This document shows, piece after piece, positions 16,444 to 23,480 of a stretch of 64,000 nt of DNA. The DNA comes from Rhodopseudomonas_A palustris_F (GTDB lineage: Bacteria; Pseudomonadota; Alphaproteobacteria; Rhizobiales; Xanthobacteraceae). Location of the stretch: NCBI RefSeq assembly GCF_000013745.1, contig NC_007925.1:4402001-4466000 (forward strand), read 5' to 3'. The notes under the pieces were generated by a model. That model made no database searches. It saw only the letters and a list, made by a program, of their open reading frames with translations, and had not been told where the DNA came from. The translations under genes and the position numbers were made by a program. Numbering within the stretch: position 1 is the first letter of the stretch; every line of letters starts with the position of its first letter.

Positions 16444-16567
16444 GTTTCAGGCTTTCCGGAACCTCGCGGCAGGCGCACGCTTTCGCATGGGCGGCGTGCC
16501 ACACCACCCGCTGCTCCCGTGTCGCCTTTGGCGGCATGGGATGCAAGCGGTGCCATTCCTTGTTCAT
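16406..16567 (-). CDS. Small conserved-looking protein, unknown (53 aa)
   Basis: 53 residues, starting MNKEWHRLHPMPPKATREQ and rich in His, Arg and Cys (HAAHAKACACREVP). It has an ATG start, fills the gap between pntB and chaA, and its 3' end overlaps the chaA reading frame by 38 bases in another frame. The composition looks coded: charged residues are spread evenly and the frame has no rare stops. It may be co-transcribed with chaA. No function can be assigned. Confidence 0.6.
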   Translation of the reverse strand: MNKEWHRLHPMPPKATREQRVVWHAAHAKACACREVPESLKLDVEKRTKLDRD

Positions 16568-16612
16568 GACATCAAACCGAGCTGGTTAAGCGAAGCCTAA
16601 CGTCGCCTCGCC

Positions 16613-18013
16613 TTACATGCCCTTGACGATGTTCTCGGTCATCTTCTTGGCGTCGCCGAGCAGCATCATCGTGTTGTCGCGATAGAACAGCGGGTTGTCG
16701 ATGCCGGCATAACCCGACGCCAACGACCGCTTGATGAACATCACGGTGCCGGCCTTCCAGACCTGCAACACCGGCATGCCGTAGATCGGCGAGGTCTTGT
16801 CGTCCTCGGCCGCCGGGTTGGTGACGTCGTTGGCGCCGATCACGAAGGCCACGTCGGCCTGCGCGAATTCCGAGTTGATGTCCTCGAGTTCGAACACCTC
16901 GTCGTAGGGCACGTTGGCTTCGGCGAGCAGCACGTTCATGTGGCCCGGCATACGGCCGGCGACCGGATGAATCGCGTACTTCACCTCGACGCCTTCCTTC
17001 TTCAGCGTGTCGGCCATTTCGCGCAGCGCGTGCTGGGCCTGCGCCACCGCCATGCCGTAGCCCGGCACGATGATGACCTTCTGGGCGTTCTTCATGATGA
17101 AGGCCGCGTCGTCGGCCGAGCCGAGCTTGACCGGGCGCACTTCGCCGCCGGCGCCGCCGCCGGCCGCGGCGGTCTCGCCGCCGAAGCCGCCGAGGATCAC
17201 CGAGATGAAGGAGCGGTTCATCGCGTGGCACATGATGTAGGACAGGATCGCACCCGACGAGCCGACCAGCGCGCCGGTGATGATCAGCGCCGAATTGCCC
17301 AGCGTGAAGCCGATGCCGGCCGCGGCCCAACCCGAATAGGAGTTGAGCATCGAGATCACGACCGGCATGTCGGCGCCGCCGATCGGGATGATCAGCAAGG
17401 CGCCGAGCAACAGCGCGATGCCGGTGATGACCCAGAACGCGACCTGGTCGCCGGTGATCACCAGATAGACGATCGCAGCCAGCATCACCACGCCGAGCAC
17501 GATGTTGACGACGTGACGGGCGGGCAGAATGATCGGCGCGCCGCTCATCTTGCCGCTCAATTTCAGGAACGCGATCACCGAGCCGGTGAAGGTCAGGGCG
17601 CCGATCGCGACGCCGAGCGACATTTCAATCAGGCTGGCGCCGTGAATGTTGCCGGGGACGCCGATGTCGAACGCCTCGGGGGCGTAGAACGCGCCGGCGG
17701 CGACCAGCACCGCGGCCATGCCGACCAGCGAGTGGAAGGCGGCGACCAGTTCGGGCATCGAGGTCATCGGCACCTTCTTGGCGATCACCGCGCCGATGCT
17801 GCCGCCGATGGCGATGCCGAGGATCACGAGGCCCCAGCCGAGCAGGTCGGCCGGAGGATGGCCGGCCAGCGTGGTGGCGACCGCGATCGCCATGCCGGTC
17901 ATGCCGAGGAAGTTGCCCTGGCGGCTGGAGGCGGGCGACGACAGCCCGCGCAGCGACAGAATGAACAGCGCGCCAGCGATCAGATACAGAAGCGCGGAAA
18001 GATTGGCGTTCAT
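16613..18013 (-). CDS. pntB: NAD(P) transhydrogenase subunit beta
   Basis: 466 residues, the usual PntB length. The N-terminal half holds about 8-9 membrane segments of the proton channel (domain II). The C-terminal half is the NADP(H)-binding domain III, with VPGYGMAVAQAQHAL and VIGANDVTNPAAEDD. With PntAa and PntAb it forms the inner-membrane pump that uses proton flow to reduce NADP+ with NADH. It is the last gene of the pntAa-pntAb-pntB operon, 13 bases after pntAb. Confidence 0.97.
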   Translation of the reverse strand: MNANLSALLYLIAGALFILSLRGLSSPASSRQGNFLGMTGMAIAVATTLAGHPPADLLGWGLVILGIAIGGSIGAVIAKKVPMTSMPELVAAFHSLVGMAAVLVAAGAFYAPEAFDIGVPGNIHGASLIEMSLGVAIGALTFTGSVIAFLKLSGKMSGAPIILPARHVVNIVLGVVMLAAIVYLVITGDQVAFWVITGIALLLGALLIIPIGGADMPVVISMLNSYSGWAAAGIGFTLGNSALIITGALVGSSGAILSYIMCHAMNRSFISVILGGFGGETAAAGGGAGGEVRPVKLGSADDAAFIMKNAQKVIIVPGYGMAVAQAQHALREMADTLKKEGVEVKYAIHPVAGRMPGHMNVLLAEANVPYDEVFELEDINSEFAQADVAFVIGANDVTNPAAEDDKTSPIYGMPVLQVWKAGTVMFIKRSLASGYAGIDNPLFYRDNTMMLLGDAKKMTENIVKGM

Positions 18014-18026
18014 CGAATTTTCCTAC

Positions 18027-18344
18027 TCACTTCTGCTTTTTCTTGTACATCGCCAGCATCCGCTGGGTGACAAGGAAGCCGCCGAAAATATTCACCGAGG
18101 CAAAGATCAGCGCGACGAAGCCGAAGCCGCGCGCCCACACACCGCCCTCGCCGACCATCGCCACGCCGACCGCCAGCAAGGCGCCGACCACGATCACCGA
18201 GGAGATCGCGTTGGTCACGCTCATCAGCGGGGTATGCAGCGCGGGGGTCACCGACCACACCACGAAATAGCCGACGAACACGGCGAGAACGAAAATCGAC
18301 AGCCGAAACACGAACGGATCGACGGCCTGTACAATATGTTCCAT
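18027..18344 (-). CDS. pntAb: NAD(P) transhydrogenase subunit alpha, membrane part
   Basis: 105 residues with three membrane segments, matching the separate alpha-2 subunit found in Rhodospirillum-type enzymes, in which PntA is split in two. The start is the ATG at 18344 (MEHIVQAVDPFVF) preceded by GGAGAG on the coding strand. It lies between pntAa (11 bases upstream) and pntB (13 bases downstream). Confidence 0.95.
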   Translation of the reverse strand: MEHIVQAVDPFVFRLSIFVLAVFVGYFVVWSVTPALHTPLMSVTNAISSVIVVGALLAVGVAMVGEGGVWARGFGFVALIFASVNIFGGFLVTQRMLAMYKKKQK

Positions 18345-18355
18345 GGCGGCTCTCC

Positions 18356-19483
18356 TTAAGCTTTCGGCTGGAAGTTCGGGTGAATCACCGCGCCGTCTTT
18401 GGTCAGCGCGGTGGCCTTCACCAACTCGTCGTCCCACTTCACCGCGAGCGACTTCGACGCCTTGTCGAACAGCGTCTCGATGAAGTTGAACAGGTTGCGG
18501 GAATACAGGCTCGAGGCCGAAGCGGCGACCCGGCCGGCGACGTTGGTGTAGCCGACGATCTTGATGCCGCCGACGTCGGTGACCTGACCGGCCACCGCGC
18601 CTTCGACGTTGCCGCCGCGCTCGATCGCGAGGTCAACCAGCACTGAACCGGGCTTCATCGACGCCACCATCTCGGCGGTGACCAGGCGCGGCGCGGGCCG
18701 GCCGGGGATCAACGCGGTGGTGATGATGATGTCCTGCTTCTTGATGTGCTCGGCGGTGAGCGCGGCCTGCTTGGCCTGATACTCTTTGGACATTTCCTTG
18801 GCGTAGCCGCCGGCGGTCTGGGCGTTCTTGAATTCCTCGTCTTCGACGGCGAGGAATTTGGCGCCGAGACTTTCGACCTGCTCCTTGGTGGCGGGGCGCA
18901 CGTCGGTGGCGGTGACCACGGCGCCGAGCCGGCGCGCGGTGGCGATCGCCTGCAGGCCGGCGACGCCGACACCCATCACGAACACCTTGGCGGCGGGAAT
19001 CGTGCCGGCCGCGGTCATCATCATCGGAAAGGCGCGGCCGAACGATTCGGCGGCCTCGATCACGGCGCGGTAGCCGGCCAGATTGGCCTGGCTCGACAGC
19101 ACGTCCATCACCTGCGCGCGGGTGATGCGCGGCATCAGCTCCATCGCGAAGGCCGAGACGCCGGCGTCGGCGATGGTCTTCAGCGCGGCTTCGTTGCCGT
19201 AGGGGTCCATGATGGCGATCACCAGCGCGCCGCGCTTGTAGCTCGCAAGTTCAGAGGCCTCGGGGCGCTTCACCTTGATGATGATATCGGCGTCCTTCAG
19301 CGCATCGGCGCTGACGGTGGCGCCGACCGCGGTGAATTCCTGATCCGGCAGTCCGGACTTGATCCCGGCGCCGGGCTCGATCGCGATATCGATCCCCAAC
19401 GCTTTGAACTTCTTCACCGTGTCGGGCGTCGCCGCGACCCTCGGTTCAGCAGGATCTAGTTCTTTAGCAACAGCAATTTTCAT
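18356..19483 (-). CDS. pntAa: NAD(P) transhydrogenase subunit alpha, NAD-binding part
   Basis: 375 residues, soluble domain I that binds NAD(H), related to alanine dehydrogenase. It starts MKIAVAKELDPAEPRVAATP; the Rossmann motif GVGVAGLQAIATARRLGA and the conserved TDVRPATKEQVESLGAKF are present. The split alpha subunit (PntAa plus PntAb) is the arrangement known from Rhodospirillum. It is first in the pnt operon and lies 75 bases downstream of the small oxidase subunit gene. Confidence 0.97.
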   Translation of the reverse strand: MKIAVAKELDPAEPRVAATPDTVKKFKALGIDIAIEPGAGIKSGLPDQEFTAVGATVSADALKDADIIIKVKRPEASELASYKRGALVIAIMDPYGNEAALKTIADAGVSAFAMELMPRITRAQVMDVLSSQANLAGYRAVIEAAESFGRAFPMMMTAAGTIPAAKVFVMGVGVAGLQAIATARRLGAVVTATDVRPATKEQVESLGAKFLAVEDEEFKNAQTAGGYAKEMSKEYQAKQAALTAEHIKKQDIIITTALIPGRPAPRLVTAEMVASMKPGSVLVDLAIERGGNVEGAVAGQVTDVGGIKIVGYTNVAGRVAASASSLYSRNLFNFIETLFDKASKSLAVKWDDELVKATALTKDGAVIHPNFQPKA

Positions 19484-19558
19484 AGAGCCTCCGCCGCGCT
19501 GGGCACGCGCGTGAGTGAGCCAATGGGCGCGCCGTTTAGCGGCGCACGCCGATCCAAA

Positions 19559-19711
19559 TCAAGTCAGGAAAATTGCCATCAGAGCGACGACAGCGATCAC
19601 GGCGGCGGAGCCGTATTTCACCAGCTTGATGAAGCCCTGGTAGGTCTGCTCATGGGCGACATAGTCGTTGCCGTCAGCAGCGGTGTAGGCGACGTCATGG
19701 TGCTCTGCCAT
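19559..19711 (-). CDS. aa3-type cytochrome c oxidase subunit IV (50 aa)
   Basis: 50 residues: a hydrophilic start MAEHHDVAYTAADGNDYVAH and then one membrane helix (KYGSAAVIAVVALMAIFLT). This is the pattern of the small alphaproteobacterial aa3 oxidase subunit IV family, a single-helix accessory of the terminal oxidase. It reads in the same direction as pntAa, and the short distance (75 bases) suggests they may share a transcript. The reading frame was traced codon by codon from ATG 19711 to TGA 19559. Confidence 0.85.
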   Translation of the reverse strand: MAEHHDVAYTAADGNDYVAHEQTYQGFIKLVKYGSAAVIAVVALMAIFLT

Positions 19712-20009
19712 CAGTCTCTCCGGACAATGTTCGAGAAGTGTGTGTGCAATTAGCGCAATCTTATTGCGAGAGCAACGGCGCCCTCGACAGATCGCCTAAC
19801 CCATTTTGGTTCAGTCGAAAGTCTAGCGCGCGATCCGCGCAGGCGGCAGCGATTTCGCGATAACGCCAACGTCGGCAAAGAGTTTTCGCAAAGGCCGGGC
19901 GCTCCGGCGAATTCCGCTCCGCGGCAGAGGGCCGCGGCGCCATCAATGCTGGTTTTCCAAAGCCGGTCATGCAACCAAACGAGGCGGCCCCGAAAACGGC
20001 GCCAAGCAA

Positions 20010-20402
20010 TCAGGCCGGCCAATTGTCCCGGATCCAGCGCGTCAGGCTCTCCTCAGAGACCTCGCCGGCGGCGAGCGAGAGGATGATGGACGTCGATTGA
20101 GCGGGATCGGGATCGAAAGCGACGGCATTCTTGGTAAGAAAGACCGTCATCGCCATAAAAGCGATCCGCTTGTTGCCATCGACAAATGCGTGGTTCTTCG
20201 CCAACCCGAACGCATACGCTGCGGCAAGCTCCGGCAATTCCGATTGTTCATAGCGCCATTTGTTGACGGGCCGCTCCAGCGCCGATCGGAGCATGCCTTC
20301 GTCGCGCAGACCGGGAGCGCCGCCGAAGCGGCGCAACTGGCGGCTGTGAATCGCGATGGCCTGCTCGAAGGTGATCCAAAGCGGCTCTTTCGGCTCGCTC
20401 AT
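20010..20402 (-). CDS. doc: Doc/Fic family toxin of a toxin-antitoxin pair
   Basis: 130 residues. The Fic/Doc active-site motif HAFVDGNKRIA (residues 71-81) is complete, matching H-x-F-x-D-G-N-K-R. Doc proteins phosphorylate EF-Tu and stop translation. The ATG at 20402 has a GAGGAG site 6 bases upstream; the TTG at 20426 would overlap the antitoxin gene. It follows the AbrB-type antitoxin by 13 bases on the same strand, so the two form one operon. Arginine and lysine of the motif are intact, so the toxin is probably functional. Confidence 0.9.
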   Translation of the reverse strand: MSEPKEPLWITFEQAIAIHSRQLRRFGGAPGLRDEGMLRSALERPVNKWRYEQSELPELAAAYAFGLAKNHAFVDGNKRIAFMAMTVFLTKNAVAFDPDPAQSTSIILSLAAGEVSEESLTRWIRDNWPA

Positions 20403-20415
20403 CAGGCACTCCTCA

Positions 20416-20640
20416 TCATTTCGCAAGGGCGGCGAGCGTGTCCTTGTATTTTTCCATAATCTGGTCTGCGATTTCCATGGTCCGCTCGAAGTCGGGATCG
20501 TAAGGCATGGCTTGGAAGCCGCCCCCGGCCAGTTCCGTGATGTGCAGTTCTTGGCCGCGCTTCAAATCCAGCCGCTGCATCAATTCCTTCGGCAACAGCA
20601 AACCATCGGAATTTCCGATCTTTTTGATTTCGATTTTCAT
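20416..20640 (-). CDS. AbrB/MazE-type antitoxin
   Basis: 74 residues. The N-terminus MKIEIKKIGNSDGLLLPKEL is the swapped-hairpin SpoVT/AbrB DNA-binding fold; the C-terminal half (FERTMEIADQIMEKYKDTL) is a helix expected to cap the toxin. It precedes the doc gene by 13 bases. An extended palindrome upstream (20710-20741) is a good candidate for the site it binds to repress its own operon, alone or with Doc. Confidence 0.9.
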   Translation of the reverse strand: MKIEIKKIGNSDGLLLPKELMQRLDLKRGQELHITELAGGGFQAMPYDPDFERTMEIADQIMEKYKDTLAALAK

Positions 20641-20709
20641 GACGATCCTTTCAGTTGCGCACAATCGCGCCTTCGCTTGAGGAACGGACCTCCTATTTCT
20701 AAAAGCGTT

Positions 20710-20741
20710 GGGGCATGTCATACATATGTATAACATACCCC
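20710..20741. promoter_or_regulatory. Operator-like palindrome of the toxin-antitoxin operon
   Basis: A 32-base inverted repeat, GGGGCATGTCA on the left, the perfect core TACATATGTA, and TAACATACCCC on the right; 14 of 16 symmetric pairs match. It is 70 bases upstream of the antitoxin ATG (20640) and just past the 3' end of the patatin gene. The AT-rich core also offers a TATACAT -10-like word on the minus strand, so a bound repressor would block transcription. Assignment to the AbrB protein is inference. Confidence 0.6.
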
Positions 20742-20763
20742 GCAACATCGTTCAACAGATGTT

Positions 20764-23397
20764 TTACACGCCGGACCCGGCCCCCTCCCCCTCTTCTTCC
20801 ACACTCAGCCCGAGCGCGGCCCGCACCGCCGCGACGGTCGCGTTGCCGGCATCGCTGAATTTCGTCACCACCGGGTCGCCGCCGTCGCTCGCGACGCTGA
20901 CGTCGTCGGCACCACACAGCAAGCCGTGGGCGATGTGGAAACCGAGCGCGCGATAGACCTCGAACTGCTCCTCGCTGAAGAACTGGTCGCCGGTCGCCTC
21001 GTGCGGAAACTGGGCGTGGCGCCGGGCATAATCGCGGACGTAATCGTTCTCGTCGCCGCTCAGCGACGACTTGATGTAGACGAGGGTGCCCTTTTCGCCG
21101 CCGCCGTAGTCGATGATGCCGATCGCCACATGCGGGCCGTGCGGTTCTTTGGATGGCGGCGGCGGCGGCAGCTTGCCGGCGTTGACCGCCATGCAGCCCA
21201 GCGTCGCGGCCTGGATCGGCGCCCACGGCAGATAGATCCGAATCCCGAGATCGATCCGCGCGTAGCGCTGCAGCGTCACCAGCGAGGGAAAATGCATCGC
21301 GCTGTCGGCTTCGGCATCGACCGCGATGATCAGCCGGCATTGCCGGCGCAGCAATTCGTAGATGCCGAGATTTTCGATATGGCCGCCGTCGGTGAGATAG
21401 ATTTCGTCGCTGTTCTCGTAGAGCCGGCCGGAAAGCTCCGACCACAGATAGCGCGTGGTGCGGTGGGTCGGCGTCCAACTGGATTTTACGTCCGCGCCCG
21501 CCGCCGTCCCCGATCCGGCCGCCGCAAAGAACGCCGGGTTCGTCAGCCAATAGCCCAGCCGGATGTTCAGCAGCGCCAGCGTCGGCGTCAGCGGCCGGAT
21601 GGTCTTGGAGCCCATGTTGGCCGAGGCCGCGGCGCCGGAGATCGCCATCGCGGTGGCGAGATCGAGTTCGGCGGCCGCCGCCTCGAGCCGGTCGGTGGGC
21701 GCGTAGCCGGTGGCCTGGCTGCCGGTCGAGTATTTCGAGAACACGAAGAAATCGGCGTTGCGGCCGCGGCGGTTGGCGAAGTCCGAGCCCTGGATGTTGA
21801 GTGCCGCATTGATCAGGTGATAGGGCGCCTGCGCCGTCGATAGCGTGCTGAGCCGCATACCGCTGACGTTGACGAAATCCCGGCCCTGCTCGCGGCTCGG
21901 CTCGTTGGCGCTGGGCCGGGCGCCGCGGCGATGGCGCGGATCGAATAGAAACGCTTTGCCGAGCCGGTCGCGATACAGGCGGTGCAGCGAGTTGGCGTTC
22001 GGCGCCAGCGGCCACGACAGCACGAACACCAGCAGCGCCACCGCGACATATAACGCCGGCATCAGGTGGCCCTCCGGCACCCGGCCGGGCATGAACTTGG
22101 AGAGCCAGATCAGCCAGTTTGGCGTATGTGCCCACGCCTGCGGCGACGACGAATCCGCAGGCGCGGCCGCGGCGCAGCGGCTGGCGTCGTCGGGTTGCAG
22201 GCTGCCCTGCAGCGTCGCGGTGGACGCGCCATCCTGCTGCTGGATGTTTACGGTGGCGGAGATCGCGGTCGGCGGGCAGCGCACCTGTTCTGCGGTACGC
22301 TTGCCGTCATTGGCGATCGCCCAATAGCTCAGATAGAGATACGCTACCCAGATGATCAGCGGCAGCGCCAGCCCGGCGACCCAGACCGCGAGCTTGATCG
22401 CAATGGCGGAGGCCTGCGCGGCGAGGCTCGATCCCGCGGTGGCGCTGTTGAGGAACGCGCCGATCTGACGCTGGAACATCACCACCAAAGCGGTGACCGG
22501 CGCCGCGGCGGCGGCCAGCGTCTTCACCCAACTGGTGAACAGTCCCAGCACCAGCCCGCTGGGGTTGCCGTTGTTGTGGTCGGCGATCTGGAACATGCCT
22601 TCGATCACGAACGGCTGAAATTCGAAGAACGCGATCGCCGCGAACGCCACCAGCAAGACCCCGCCGACAATGTCCATCCAGCCCAGCCGCCGCGCCAGCC
22701 ATGGCGACGACCGCGCCAGCGCCCACAGCAGGAACAGCCCGAGTAGCGTCAGCCCCGCCACCAGCGTGACGCCGAAATTCCGCGTCAGAAATTGGCTGAG
22801 GTCGACGCCGAAGAAATCCGATTTGCCGAGCGAGGTCCGCACCGGGTTCGACCACGCGGTGACCGCCGCCAGCAGCAGCAGCACCGGCACCACCAGGGAC
22901 AGGTTCGCGACCAGCCCGCGCAGCACGATCGCCGCGGCGCTCAGCACGTCGCGAAAGCCGCGCGGGATCAGATAATTCGAATAGTTGCGCAGATGGCCGA
23001 CCGCCGGGGTGTCGCTGATGTCGGTGGCGGGGGCGGCGCCGGCGAGCGGGGCGGCGCTGCCGCCGAACACGAAGTCCTTATGGCAGGTCAGCGTCGCCGA
23101 CAGCGAGCTGCCGAGATAACCGCCGCCCGACACCGTCGACAGATAGTCGATCCGCGACAACAGGCCCTGGTTGTTCAGCGCCTGCACCACGCCGAGACAG
23201 ACCGACGCCGAGCGGATGCCGCCGCCGGACAGAGCGAGACCAACGGCGTCGAGGGTCTTGCCGGAGGCGGGCGTTGCGAGCTTCCGCGTCGCTTCGCGGC
23301 GGCTGTTGATGGCTTCGATTTCCTTGGCGAACACGGCGTGGAATTTATCGCGCCATGGACGCTCGTCGTCATCTGCATTGGGCGTCGTCTGATCCAT
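20764..23397 (-). CDS. Large patatin-like phospholipase domain membrane protein
   Basis: 877 residues, far longer than ordinary patatins (about 300-400). The N-terminal patatin part has the oxyanion loop GGGIRSAS (about 58-65), and the nucleophile is S90 within DYLSTVSGGGYLGS. The Asp of the dyad is in YLTDGGHIENLG in the last third. Between the two lie several hydrophobic segments (about 150-460 and a further one near 480), so the protein is membrane-embedded. Patatins hydrolyse acyl chains of lipids; the target is unknown. ATG 23397 has GGGGGAGG upstream and is preferred to ATG 23421. It stands alone upstream of the Doc pair. Confidence 0.82.
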   Translation of the reverse strand: MDQTTPNADDDERPWRDKFHAVFAKEIEAINSRREATRKLATPASGKTLDAVGLALSGGGIRSASVCLGVVQALNNQGLLSRIDYLSTVSGGGYLGSSLSATLTCHKDFVFGGSAAPLAGAAPATDISDTPAVGHLRNYSNYLIPRGFRDVLSAAAIVLRGLVANLSLVVPVLLLLAAVTAWSNPVRTSLGKSDFFGVDLSQFLTRNFGVTLVAGLTLLGLFLLWALARSSPWLARRLGWMDIVGGVLLVAFAAIAFFEFQPFVIEGMFQIADHNNGNPSGLVLGLFTSWVKTLAAAAAPVTALVVMFQRQIGAFLNSATAGSSLAAQASAIAIKLAVWVAGLALPLIIWVAYLYLSYWAIANDGKRTAEQVRCPPTAISATVNIQQQDGASTATLQGSLQPDDASRCAAAAPADSSSPQAWAHTPNWLIWLSKFMPGRVPEGHLMPALYVAVALLVFVLSWPLAPNANSLHRLYRDRLGKAFLFDPRHRRGARPSANEPSREQGRDFVNVSGMRLSTLSTAQAPYHLINAALNIQGSDFANRRGRNADFFVFSKYSTGSQATGYAPTDRLEAAAAELDLATAMAISGAAASANMGSKTIRPLTPTLALLNIRLGYWLTNPAFFAAAGSGTAAGADVKSSWTPTHRTTRYLWSELSGRLYENSDEIYLTDGGHIENLGIYELLRRQCRLIIAVDAEADSAMHFPSLVTLQRYARIDLGIRIYLPWAPIQAATLGCMAVNAGKLPPPPPSKEPHGPHVAIGIIDYGGGEKGTLVYIKSSLSGDENDYVRDYARRHAQFPHEATGDQFFSEEQFEVYRALGFHIAHGLLCGADDVSVASDGGDPVVTKFSDAGNATVAAVRAALGLSVEEEGEGAGSGV

Positions 23398-23480
23398 GAC
23401 CGCCTCCCCCAGAGACGTCATGGTAGACTCAACTGATAGTTGAACTCAAGCCGGAGCCGAACTTTCCGGCTTGCGAGGCC

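Noticed and set aside
19750..20022. 90-residue frame on the minus strand between the oxidase subunit and doc
   Set aside because: Arg/Ala/Leu-rich with no family likeness, no ribosome site seen, and it would overlap the doc 3' end. Treated as intergenic.
20699..22135. 478-residue frame on the minus strand overlapping the patatin gene
   Set aside because: Arg/Ala/Gly-rich alternative frame within the patatin gene; the patatin frame has the catalytic motifs.
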